Source: Bacteroidales bacterium (GTDB lineage Bacteria > Bacteroidota > Bacteroidia > Bacteroidales > P3). Taken from it: DNA of 64,000 nt. This document shows, in pieces, positions 10,260-17,658 of the stretch (its first letter is position 1; every line of letters begins with the position of its first letter). Below the pieces are notes generated by a model that saw nothing but the letters and a program-made list of their open reading frames with translations, was not told where the DNA came from and did no database searches. The stretch spans positions 1 through 64,000 of the forward strand of contig JAFXAD010000006.1 in assembly GCA_017522065.1 (NCBI GenBank), read 5' to 3'. The position numbers and the translations under genes are program-made.

Positions 10260-11624
10260 TTAACGTACAACAATCAATTTTATTGTCTTCTGACGACCAT
10301 TAGATGAGACGGTGACATAGTAGATGCCACTTGCCTGCAGCTTTCCGTCGTAGGAATACTGGCTCACCTTTTCGTCCGTAGTGAAATGTTCCACCGTCCG
10401 ACCATTCACGTCAAGTATGCGTACTTCCACCTCGGCTTCCTCGTCCTGCAACACATCAAGCGTGAATTTTCCTGTCGTTGGATTTGGCATTACACTTACT
10501 GTTCCTCCACTGCTTGCGGCAAACGAGCCGTTTTGGTCTTCGTTTTCGTTTTGGTCTTCGTTTTTGTCTTCGTCCACAAGCAATGTCAGAATGTATTCCA
10601 CTCCACTTCTGACTTCAATGTCAACGAACTGCAGCGAGCCACGTTCGGGTGTCAGGACCTTGGTCTCTTCGTCCGAACTGAGCATCAGGCGCACTCTGTC
10701 GGCCGGCAATTCCAAGTCGGCAAGGATGTTGACTTCAGTGCTCACACCTTCTGTGCGGGCACGCAGTTTCCATCTACGGGCAACCGAACTGTAGCGCCGG
10801 CCGTCCTCATATACCGCCTCTCCGTCGAGTGACAAAGCATTGCCGTCGCTGCCAAGCATTACGTAGTCGAGGTCGGCAAGCGAGTCTGCTGTCGCGATCG
10901 TAAGGATGTCGCCACGAATCATACTCTTGGGCTGATACAGACCGAACTCAACGTCGCGCCCTATTCCACAGACTCCGTGGCTATATGCGCTGTCAGATTC
11001 CTTAGTGTCCCAAAGGGTGTACATATTCCTGTCGATGTACGGCCCGTGGAGTAAAGCCCCATAGCGGACAGCAAGTACCGACTCCAGCTGGCGCTGCTTA
11101 TCGCCAGGCAGAATGCCGGGGAAATACAGCATCGCGCAGAGATTCTTTTTCCCCATGTTGCTGCCCTCGAGTCCGAGCATCAAGGTGTCGTGACCGTTAT
11201 ATGTGCTTTCGACAGACGGATAGCGGTATGCCATCGAATGTATCACCACTCCCCTCTCCGTCGTGGAACGGTAGCGGACAGAAAAGTCATCGTAGCTGGC
11301 ACTCTGCGAGTTGAGCCACAGCGCGCGGTTGCTTCCAGATCCCAACTGCCACAAGCCGACCTCATCGTCGGCATCGGTTTCGTATACCGTAATTATCGTG
11401 GCAGTGCCATCTGTACGCATGCTGTCAAGAACGATAGACAGACTTTTGTCATCCAGACACAGCGATGGATTGAAATTGGTTGTTCTCTGTTCCTCGGGCA
11501 AGACTCGACCATACAGATCGAGGGCCGAGATTGCATATCTGGCTCCGCAATCCGTCTGGCCCCATGCTGTAAAGCACAGGGCTATAAGATATACGGCAAC
11601 CATATTTTTAATAATTCTATTCAT
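10260..11624 (-). CDS. T9SS type A sorting domain protein (DUF8202-like)
   Basis: The 454-aa protein has a signal peptide (cleavage likely after AWG). The centre (about 160-310) has the pattern of the DUF8202-type domain of Bacteroidota surface proteins: a segment like QLESVLAVRYGALL, then TLWDTKESDSAY and GIGRDVEFGL. A charged linker of Asp, Glu, Asn and Lys precedes a C-terminal domain starting at VSVMPNPTTGKFTLDV and ending in YYVTVSSNGRQ...KLIVVR, which is a type A T9SS sorting signal. The mature protein should be exported by the Por system and attached to the surface. It is first in the operon with the RHS gene, so the two may work at the surface together; that link is inferred from position only. 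Confidence 0.85.
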   Translation of the reverse strand: MNRIIKNMVAVYLIALCFTAWGQTDCGARYAISALDLYGRVLPEEQRTTNFNPSLCLDDKSLSIVLDSMRTDGTATIITVYETDADDEVGLWQLGSGSNRALWLNSQSASYDDFSVRYRSTTERGVVIHSMAYRYPSVESTYNGHDTLMLGLEGSNMGKKNLCAMLYFPGILPGDKQRQLESVLAVRYGALLHGPYIDRNMYTLWDTKESDSAYSHGVCGIGRDVEFGLYQPKSMIRGDILTIATADSLADLDYVMLGSDGNALSLDGEAVYEDGRRYSSVARRWKLRARTEGVSTEVNILADLELPADRVRLMLSSDEETKVLTPERGSLQFVDIEVRSGVEYILTLLVDEDKNEDQNENEDQNGSFAASSGGTVSVMPNPTTGKFTLDVLQDEEAEVEVRILDVNGRTVEHFTTDEKVSQYSYDGKLQASGIYYVTVSSNGRQKTIKLIVVR

Positions 11625-11666
11625 GAGTTAAAATTAAAGAGATTAATGTGGTTAGATGGGTTTTCG

Positions 11667-11738
11667 TTTTCGTGGTGTGCCGTCGGCTTGCCGACTGGTG
11701 TGCCGTCGGCTCGGCCGACAACGAAGTCTTCACGAAAA
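11667..11738. repeat. Nested inverted repeats: two tandem small hairpins inside a larger one
   Basis: Outer arms TTTTCGTG (11667-11674) and CACGAAAA (11731-11738) enclose two adjacent hairpins, GTCGGC-TT-GCCGAC (11682-11695) and GTCGGC-TCG-GCCGAC (11705-11719), each preceded by the same GTGTGCC. The block lies 43 bp upstream of the T9SS/RHS operon start, within its probable leader. The outer arms and inner CTTG palindrome echo the repeat pair after rnfE. Confidence 0.65.
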
Positions 11739-11951
11739 ATCCAACCTGTCTTTATTATTTTTTTTGCCGTACAATAAAAGAGATAGCGTGTCGTTATATG
11801 CAAGTACGTACAGTCCAAAATGTACTTACAGCATAGGGCACAACCCTATGTTGACGGGGGTGCAAACACCAGGGCAGAATCGTCGACTGTGGTGGGTTTG
11901 ACTAAGATTCTACGCTGTTCGGCGCCCTCTCTTTTTTTTCTCTGCTCTCCG

Positions 11952-11990
11952 TTGCCCCATGCAACCGGCATTATCTATTGCATGGGGCAA
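11952..11990. repeat. Perfect 13-bp inverted repeat, 13-bp loop
   Basis: Arms TTGCCCCATGCAA and TTGCATGGGGCAA. It lies about 70 bp past the stop of the minus-strand lipoprotein gene at 12058. On the minus strand it is followed by an A-rich rather than T-rich stretch, so it is not a canonical terminator; a regulatory or processing role is possible. Confidence 0.6.
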
Positions 11991-12057
11991 AGCCAGATGA
12001 GCTTGATTGGTCTAACATTTTTTGTCTTCATCACTTCTCCACTCTATCTAATTGATT

Positions 12058-12468
12058 CTATTTATGTGCAACGCAATTATACTCTCCGTTGCTATTATTG
12101 TAAGTTACCACAACCTGATAACCGTCTTCAGCCTTATCTTGCGACCATTCCTCCGCTTCCTTCTTGTCCTTGGTGTTCTTGGTTTCAGTTTCTTTAGCGC
12201 CACAATCACAATACAGTTCTTCTATGTAAAAACTCACATCGGCACCCTGAGCAGTCAATGTCATCATTCTGTCAAGGAAATCGCGCCATTCGGTTTCTCC
12301 ATACAAAACAATCAGACCGTTTGCCCCATCGACCGTATACTTCACAGTACGTACCGATGTCATCGCCGTCTCTGACGAAAATGAATTGTCCAATTTTTCT
12401 TTTTGGCAACTCGCAGACATGATTGCCAACAAAGATGCCAGCACAACAAGAAATAGATTTTTTTTCAT
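12058..12468 (-). CDS. Small lipoprotein, unknown function
   Basis: A 136-aa protein with a lipoprotein signal (AIMSASC, Cys21). The mature part has a strand-rich segment (VRTVKYTVDGANGLIVLYG), a CDC pair near residue 88 and a very acidic/basic run (KETETKNTKDKKEAEEW). I do not recognise the family. It is last in a minus-strand group with the sigma factor at 13422-13955 and two membrane proteins, which suggests an envelope-stress or signal-related role; that is an inference from neighbours. Confidence 0.6.
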   Translation of the reverse strand: MKKNLFLVVLASLLAIMSASCQKEKLDNSFSSETAMTSVRTVKYTVDGANGLIVLYGETEWRDFLDRMMTLTAQGADVSFYIEELYCDCGAKETETKNTKDKKEAEEWSQDKAEDGYQVVVTYNNSNGEYNCVAHK

Positions 12469-12532
12469 TTCAATTAATTTTATTTGTTAGTAATGATTAA
12501 AATAAGATATATGCAACACTGTGTTTCTATTT

Positions 12533-13066
12533 TCATTGCGTTATCTCGTCCGTCTTCTTGCACACTATGGCATTGCGCATAGGTTTGTCACATCCGTGAA
12601 ACAGACAGGCCGTCTTTTCGTACCGCGAAAACACACACACATCCTTTATGTCGCTCCACCTCTCTGCAGTATCACTCGCGACCTCAACCCTATCTCTCAA
12701 AAGAAGCGTATCTGGCGACTTATAAAAGTATTCGAACGACTGAGGCTTGAAGAACAGTTCCCTTATCTCCAACGGAACGTCGTCCAAAGACATAATCCCC
12801 AGTTCCTCGCATAGCCATTGCCATGCAGCCGAGTCCTTCGCCTCGAGGAGCGTCACATCGAGCGTTATCGTATCGTTCAGACGATAGTCTTCCACAAACG
12901 AAGCCTCGATTCCCTCCACTGCACTCGCCCTGACATACACCTGGCTGACACGCCCCTCGGGGAATATGCGATGCCAGTTGTGCACCACCGTTATCGCCAG
13001 CAACGCCACGGCAAGAGCAACTGCAAAAAAGCTCCAGAATCTGATTATATTCTTACCATTCGTCAT
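12533..13066 (-). CDS. Single-pass membrane protein, unknown
   Basis: A 177-aa protein with one N-terminal membrane span (about residues 9-28, FWSFFAVALAVALLAITVV) and an extracytoplasmic remainder that holds four cysteines near the C-terminus (KDVCVF, TACLFHGC, AIVC). Its start overlaps the stop of the upstream 94-aa gene by 4 bp (13063-13066), so the two are translationally linked. The cysteines may form disulfides in the periplasm. No family recognised. The layout of sigma factor, short membrane protein, then this protein looks like a regulatory module in which this could be the sensing part. Confidence 0.6.
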   Translation of the reverse strand: MTNGKNIIRFWSFFAVALAVALLAITVVHNWHRIFPEGRVSQVYVRASAVEGIEASFVEDYRLNDTITLDVTLLEAKDSAAWQWLCEELGIMSLDDVPLEIRELFFKPQSFEYFYKSPDTLLLRDRVEVASDTAERWSDIKDVCVFSRYEKTACLFHGCDKPMRNAIVCKKTDEITQ

Positions 13067-13347
13067 AACTTCTCGATAACATTGTGAATCGTTTCACATA
13101 CATGTTCGCTGTCGACCCTTGTAGATGATACAATATTACTGTACTTAGGTGCTGCAACGGCCGACGAATAAGATATGCAGCACCCCATAAATATACATGT
13201 TGCAACAGTATAGCGACGTATCCTCACGCGACGGCGGTAACGCTCAAGACGACCCTCGAGCCCCTTCGAATGCTCCGCAATGAGCTCCCGGATATTTGCA
13301 AAGTCTTCCACCGACATCTGTCGCAAGTGTTCCTGTTTCCTGTTCAT
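13063..13347 (-). CDS. Small membrane protein, possible anti-sigma factor
   Basis: 94 aa. An N-terminal charged, helical cytoplasmic part (residues 1-46, rich in Arg/Glu, EDFANIRELIAEHSKG) is followed by one hydrophobic span (TVATCIFMGCCISYSSAVA) and a short outer tail. This shape, directly downstream of a sigma factor, fits a minimal membrane anti-sigma factor. There is no zinc-binding H-x3-C-x2-C motif, so it is not a classical ZAS domain. It overlaps the next gene by 4 bp. The anti-sigma role is inferred from size, topology and position. Confidence 0.55.
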   Translation of the reverse strand: MNRKQEHLRQMSVEDFANIRELIAEHSKGLEGRLERYRRRVRIRRYTVATCIFMGCCISYSSAVAAPKYSNIVSSTRVDSEHVCETIHNVIEKL

Positions 13348-13390
13348 ATTCCTTTGTATTTTTAAAATTCAGTCAGTTTTTTTCAATCTT

Positions 13391-13452
13391 TATAACCTTC
13401 CACCCGTTTAACCTTTAACCTTTAACCTTTATAACCTTTCAACCCCTTTTCA
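13391..13452. repeat. Low-complexity run of TTTAACC / ATAACC-type units
   Basis: Degenerate 6-8 base units on the plus strand (AACCTTT, CAACCC). It supplies the stop codon and last codons of the sigma factor at 13422 (protein end GEKGLKGYKG) and continues into the gap before the 94-aa gene. Confidence 0.7.
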
Positions 13453-13955
13453 CCCTTATTATGTTCATGTTTCAGTTTGGTTATAATCCTATACCTCAAC
13501 TGTATCGCGCTCTGGTGTTTTATGTTCAGTTCCTTTGCCATCTCTTCCGGATTGTATCCTTCTGCCATCAACTGCAATGCCCTGTATTCGTGGTCGCTGA
13601 GCACAACGGCAAGCGTTTCGATGTATTCGCGCAGGCCGTTCTCCTCCGGCTCACAAAGCGTATCCGCCATACCCTCGTCAATCGGCTGCCACACATTCGC
13701 CCTTTTCAGGAAACGAAGTCTCGAGAACACACTCCTGCACTGCCAGTACACCCATAGCGTCTCCTGCATTATGTTCGCATCCGCCCGCAACGAATCCTGA
13801 TGTTTCCAAATACTGATGTAGCACTCCTGTCGCAGCTCCACAAAGAGATTATACTCCCCTCTCGACCGACGCGTACACATGTTCTCTATCTGAGCCTTGT
13901 GACGGTCGAGCAAAGCGTTGAATTTCGAATATTTATCTTGCTCGCTTTGTGACAT
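13422..13955 (-). CDS. Sigma-70 family RNA polymerase sigma factor (ECF-like)
   Basis: A 177-aa protein with a region 2-like N-terminal half (FVELRQECYISIWKHQ) and a region 4/LuxR-like helix-turn-helix at about 115-163 (LSDHEYRALQLMAEGYNPEE, then NIKHQSAIQLRYRI). Length fits Bacteroidota ECF factors. It is likely to recruit RNA polymerase to its own set of promoters, with the downstream membrane protein as partner. The C-terminal residues GEKGLKGYKG are read from a simple-sequence repeat, so the natural protein may once have ended earlier. No -7 match was found just upstream on the minus strand. Confidence 0.8.
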   Translation of the reverse strand: MSQSEQDKYSKFNALLDRHKAQIENMCTRRSRGEYNLFVELRQECYISIWKHQDSLRADANIMQETLWVYWQCRSVFSRLRFLKRANVWQPIDEGMADTLCEPEENGLREYIETLAVVLSDHEYRALQLMAEGYNPEEMAKELNIKHQSAIQLRYRIITKLKHEHNKGEKGLKGYKG

Positions 13956-14311
13956 TAGTGCAAATTTGAACCTATCGGGAGTAAAACTGATTAATTGCTA
14001 TATTTTTAATTGTATGAAATGAGCGAATATGTGTGAAATGAGTGAACATAGAGTAATTGTAGAGAACGAAGAGTGGAGATGTAAAAACGTAAACCTTTAA
14101 AACCATAAAACCTTTCAACCCTATAACCTTTCAACCCTAAAACCATTCAATCCTTCGTTTCTGTATATATATAACACCTTTGCCGTCCGAAAATATACAA
14201 ACCATAAAATATTTAACAATTATTAACTATTTTTAACACAATTCCTCCCCCTCCTCCCCCCTTACAAACTTTTTTACTATTTTTGCAGTTTCAAACAAAA
14301 CTCCAGATAAC
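13956..14311. other. 356-bp divergent intergenic region
   Basis: It separates the minus-strand sigma factor from the plus-strand binding-protein gene. Contents: a short direct repeat around 14015-14050 (TGAAATGAG-type units), another low-complexity stretch of AACCTTT/CAACCC units (14092-14160), an AT-rich core and a -7 element near the binding-protein start. I looked for a cobalamin riboswitch and saw none. No coding sequence is supported. Confidence 0.5.
14278..14285 (+). promoter_or_regulatory. Bacteroidota -7 element TATTTTTG
   Basis: Matches TAnnTTTG, 26 bases before the ATG at 14312. The expected TTTG at -33 is not present; a C-rich stretch lies there instead. A promoter for the binding-protein gene is plausible but not strong. 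Confidence 0.45.
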
Positions 14312-15187
14312 ATGAAACGCATACTCCTTTTCTCTCTCGTTCTGCTGCTTACGGCAGGGTGCAACCACGGCACGAAGACAATGGAATCCGACACATATTC
14401 CTACACAGACGACTACGGAAGCGTGGTGATGGTACCAAAGACTCCTCACCGCATCGTCAGTCTATCACCAGCGGTAACGGAGATAATGTTCGCCATCGGA
14501 GCCGACAGCCTGCTGGTGGGTCGGACGGAGTTCTGCGCCTATCCGCCAGAGGCTTCTGCAATCGAGAACATCGGCGGCATCAGCAACCTGAACATCGAGA
14601 AGGTGCTTTCGCGGAATCCGGACTTGATAATCAGCGGCTCGATGGTTCCTCAGAAGGTGGTGGAGAAATTCGAGGCTATGGGTGTGCCTCTGGTCTGCGT
14701 TATAGAGAAGCAGCATTTCGCGGCGCTCTATGACAACATTATGGCCATCGGGGGGCTCGCAGGGCATCCGAAACAGGCGGAGACCCTGATAACTCACCTG
14801 AAATCCCAACTCGAGCAGACCCTCTCATCCCCTCTCCCTGTCACGCGTCCATCGGTATACTATGTTGTTGGCTTCGGCAGTGGGGGAAATTTCACGGCTG
14901 GCGGCAACACGTTCATCAACGACATCATAGAGATGGCTGGGGGCAAAAACATCGCTGCAGAGAGCAAGGGGTGGACCTTCAGCGTGGAGGCGCTTGTGCA
15001 GGCGGACCCGGACTATATACTGATCCGCGCAGAAGACAGTGCCCGATTCTGCCAGACGGCACCGTACAGCGAACTGACGGCTGTCAAGGAGGGTCGCACG
15101 ATAGCGCTGGAGGATGGCATCCTGGACCTGCAGGTGCCCCGCAACATTGAGGTGATTGGGCGCCTGAAAGAAAAATTTAAAAAATGA
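14312..15187 (+). CDS. ABC transporter substrate-binding lipoprotein (BtuF/FecB-like metal-chelate receptor)
   Basis: 291 aa with a lipobox (LLTAGC, Cys17). It shows the helical-backbone metal receptor fold: PHRIVSLSPAVTEIMFAIGA, then EVLSRNPDLI-type sequence (VLSRNPDLIISG), a long helix, and GGNTFINDIIEMAGGKNIAA and LVQADPDYILI in the C-lobe. Such proteins bind cobalamin, haem or ferric siderophores outside the inner membrane. The substrate cannot be told from sequence. No permease or ATPase gene stands next to it and no cobalamin riboswitch is seen upstream, so it is an orphan here and must use a transporter coded elsewhere. Confidence 0.85.
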   Translation: MKRILLFSLVLLLTAGCNHGTKTMESDTYSYTDDYGSVVMVPKTPHRIVSLSPAVTEIMFAIGADSLLVGRTEFCAYPPEASAIENIGGISNLNIEKVLSRNPDLIISGSMVPQKVVEKFEAMGVPLVCVIEKQHFAALYDNIMAIGGLAGHPKQAETLITHLKSQLEQTLSSPLPVTRPSVYYVVGFGSGGNFTAGGNTFINDIIEMAGGKNIAAESKGWTFSVEALVQADPDYILIRAEDSARFCQTAPYSELTAVKEGRTIALEDGILDLQVPRNIEVIGRLKEKFKK

Positions 15188-15388
<201 letters not shown>

Positions 15389-15390
<2 letters not shown>

Positions 15391-16615
15391 ACTTTCCCGT
15401 CCGGATGTACTCCAAAGCGCGTTCGAGCTGGTTGTCGCGGCCGTTCTGGAGCGCGGTGAAGTCGAACAGGCATTCTATATCGGGGGTAACGCCCACTCCC
15501 TCGAGACTCTTGTAGTCCTTGTCGACGACATCGAAATTACTGGTATAGACGTAATAACCTAGGCTGCCATAATCGCCAAAGACGCCGCTATACAGCATAT
15601 TGTGTCCGCCAGGCAGCAGAGGGCATGTGGCTCCGTAGGTGCGCTCGCCTATCACGGTGCCATGGGGCATGGACTGGACTATGCAGGCCGAGAGTTCGGA
15701 GCAACTGACGGAGTTGACGTCGACGAGCAGCACAACTTTCTTCGAGCCGTCCAGGTGGTTGGGGTGGCTGTCTATATGGAACGGCGTCCACGAGCTGTAG
15801 TCCAAGCGTCCCAATCCCTCTTTGTGGCGCGTATAGCCTATATCAGAGCGCGAGGGGGTCAGGCTGCATATCAGCGGACGTATGTCCTCGAGATTGCCGC
15901 CGCCGTTGCCGCGCAAATCGATTATGACAGCTTCGACAGCGTCGCGTCCGGCCCAACCGTTGGTGACGCCATTGGTGGCATCGTTCCCGTAGAACCAGCG
16001 CAGGGGTCCTATGGTAGCTGCAGGCAGCGACCCGTAGGATACGGCACGTGCTGTGCTCGATGCTGAGAAGGACCTGAACCGCAGGTAGGCTATCTTCTTA
16101 CCATTGCTGCCAGGGAACAGTGCCGAATAGCAACGGAAGTAATCGTTGCCTTCGTTGTATTCCGTCACCCCTTCCATGGTCTTCAGCAATGCAACCTGCT
16201 GGTCGAAAAAGGTGTAGTGGTAGTAGTCTCTGAATGGCACCTCGTCCCATGCGGGGTCGGCATAGACGGCGTTGCCGGTCTTGAGGTTCTTGACCTGCAC
16301 GTACATGTGATGGTCTAACAGTCCGTGAACCATCTGTTTGTAGGCGCGGTCCAATTCCTCGTCGGTGGCGCCGCCCTTGCTGTCGAACTGTCTGAACACA
16401 GGCAGCATACGTTCGTGCAGGGCATCCCAGTCGACGGTGTCGCGATCCCAGAAGAGATAGCCTTGGTCGATGCCGGTCCAGATAGTCTCGAACTGGTCGA
16501 CATAGGTGTAGCAGAAATGGCGGTCGGGATTGACGACCTCTATAGCTTCTTTGCGGCAGCCTACAGCAGCAACGGCCACAAGTGCTAACAGTATTTTTAT
16601 GGTGTGAGCGTTCAA
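15389..16615 (-). CDS. S41 family (C-terminal processing-type) peptidase, lipoprotein
   Basis: 408 aa with a lipobox (VAAVGC, Cys20). The protease core shows VIIDLRGNGGGN and the nucleophile region SVSCSELSA; Ser306 just before the Glu is the likely catalytic serine, as in tail-specific proteases. The N-terminal part has a tri-helical region (LFWDRDTVDWDALHERM) typical of Bacteroidota members; a PDZ domain is not obvious. It probably cleaves envelope proteins from the periplasm or surface. The only start that keeps the signal is TTG at 16613-16615: an in-frame TAA lies two codons upstream, inside the flanking repeat. The stop also lies in a repeat. A repeat-bounded single gene like this could be lost or copied by recombination. 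Confidence 0.8.
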
Positions 16616-16796
16616 AGGTTAAAGGGTTTTAAGGTTAAAGGGTTGGAGGGATTTTCTTTTTTTCGGTATTACGGTATTACGATATTACGGTATTCTTTTT
16701 TTGTTCTCCGTTCTCCGTTCTCAGTTCTCAGTTCTCAGTCCTCAGTTCTCAGTTCTCAGTTCTCAGTTTTCAGTTTTCGCTTTCCGTTCTCCGTTT
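16604..16796. repeat. Composite simple-sequence repeat with TTCTCCG/TTCTCAG heptamers (right of S41 gene)
   Basis: Block order as at 15188-15390: AAAGGTTAAAGGG-type run, a T-rich stretch with CGGTATTACGGTATTACG, then from about 16702 heptamers TTCTCCG, TTCTCAG and TTTTCAG. It codes the last residues (NGERKAKTEN) and stop of the beta-barrel protein at 16763 and reaches the TTG start of the S41 gene at its other end. Confidence 0.85.
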
Positions 16797-17545
16797 TTCT
16801 TGCCTAACCAGTACGATATGCCTACCTGAATGGCTCGCGTGGTATTGTAGCGTGGATTGAGGTTCGTCATATAATTCTTCTGGACATCCGTCAGTCCATA
16901 GTACCAGTGCATGTCGACCGACACGTCAATTTTCTTTGCGAAAGCCATGCGTAGGCCGAATCCGAAGTCGAGACCCGCATCAAAACGGTTGTCGCGCGTC
17001 TCGTCGAACTGGTAGTCCTCGTCGAAAAAAGTATCCTCTTCGTTTCCGGAGACGAGGTAACTTACCGAGAGGCTCTGCCCTTGGCGTTTTCCCGTCAGCC
17101 AATAGCCGGCGTAGGCTCCGATGTGTGCCGCAACGCGGAACGTGCGCCCGAACGAAATCTCTGCCGCCACGGGCACCAAAAGGTAGTTGTTAGTCGACTC
17201 TGTGTAGACAAACGACACGTAATAGCTGTCGCGGTCCAGCCTGTAGTTCTTCTGAACCCATGCCACATCACCTCGCAGTGTGAGCCATCCCGTCGGATGA
17301 TAGCCTGCCGACAGGCCGGCCGTGGTCCCGCCCATCGACGTGTATTTCATATCAGAAGCGTAGCCGACATTAACGACATGCGTGTTGTTGTCCATGCCTC
17401 CAAAGACTCCCACACTCCATCGTCCAATCGGTTCCTTCGGAAACATCGAACTGCGGAATGTGCCGTCGTTTTCTTGTGCCGATGCGCCAACGAGGGCAGC
17501 GACACCTGCCATTAACAATAAAAACCGTTTCACCATTTCTATCAT
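16763..17545 (-). CDS. Outer-membrane beta-barrel protein
   Basis: 260 aa with a signal peptide (FLLLMAGVAALVGASAQ). The rest alternates aromatic and polar residues in strand-like stretches (RWSVGVFGGMDNN, TAGLSAGYHPTGWLTLRGD, RFDAGLDFGFGLRMAF, RAIQVGISYWLG), typical of PF13568-type small barrels of Bacteroidota. The natural barrel end is probably at ISYWLG; the following GKKNGERKAKTEN is read from the heptamer array, so the protein has gained a short basic tail after the last strand, where such a barrel would normally end in an aromatic residue. Function unknown. Confidence 0.75.
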   Translation of the reverse strand: MIEMVKRFLLLMAGVAALVGASAQENDGTFRSSMFPKEPIGRWSVGVFGGMDNNTHVVNVGYASDMKYTSMGGTTAGLSAGYHPTGWLTLRGDVAWVQKNYRLDRDSYYVSFVYTESTNNYLLVPVAAEISFGRTFRVAAHIGAYAGYWLTGKRQGQSLSVSYLVSGNEEDTFFDEDYQFDETRDNRFDAGLDFGFGLRMAFAKKIDVSVDMHWYYGLTDVQKNYMTNLNPRYNTTRAIQVGISYWLGKKNGERKAKTEN

Positions 17546-17604
17546 ACAAACATTAACTTTAACTTCAGATACGGGACTATCATACTTGTCTGGCGTGGTG
17601 GACT

Positions 17605-17637
17605 ATAAAACGGGGAAGACGGCGCGCCGCCTTCCCC
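17605..17637 (-). terminator. Rho-independent terminator of pruA
   Basis: A strong GC-rich hairpin with arms GGGGAAG and CTTCCCC around a GGCGCGCC palindrome, followed on the minus strand by GTTTTATAG. It lies 22 bp past the pruA stop. Confidence 0.8.
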
Positions 17638-17658
17638 ATTTTCATGAACTTTTATCTA

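Larger units (their letters stand above)
11625..12057. other. 433-bp intergenic region with structured repeats
   Basis: No convincing gene is present. It holds a nested hairpin block (11667-11738) close to the start of the T9SS/RHS operon and a perfect 13-bp inverted repeat (11952-11990) downstream of the lipoprotein at 12058-12468. Near 11820 the minus strand has TACATTTTGG, a near match to the -7 element TAnnTTTG, which could start the T9SS/RHS operon with a leader of about 190 bases carrying the hairpins. The promoter call is weak. Confidence 0.4.

Noticed and set aside
13956..14311. Cobalamin riboswitch before the BtuF-like gene
   Set aside because: None of the conserved boxes of a B12 riboswitch was found; the region is repeat- and AT-rich.
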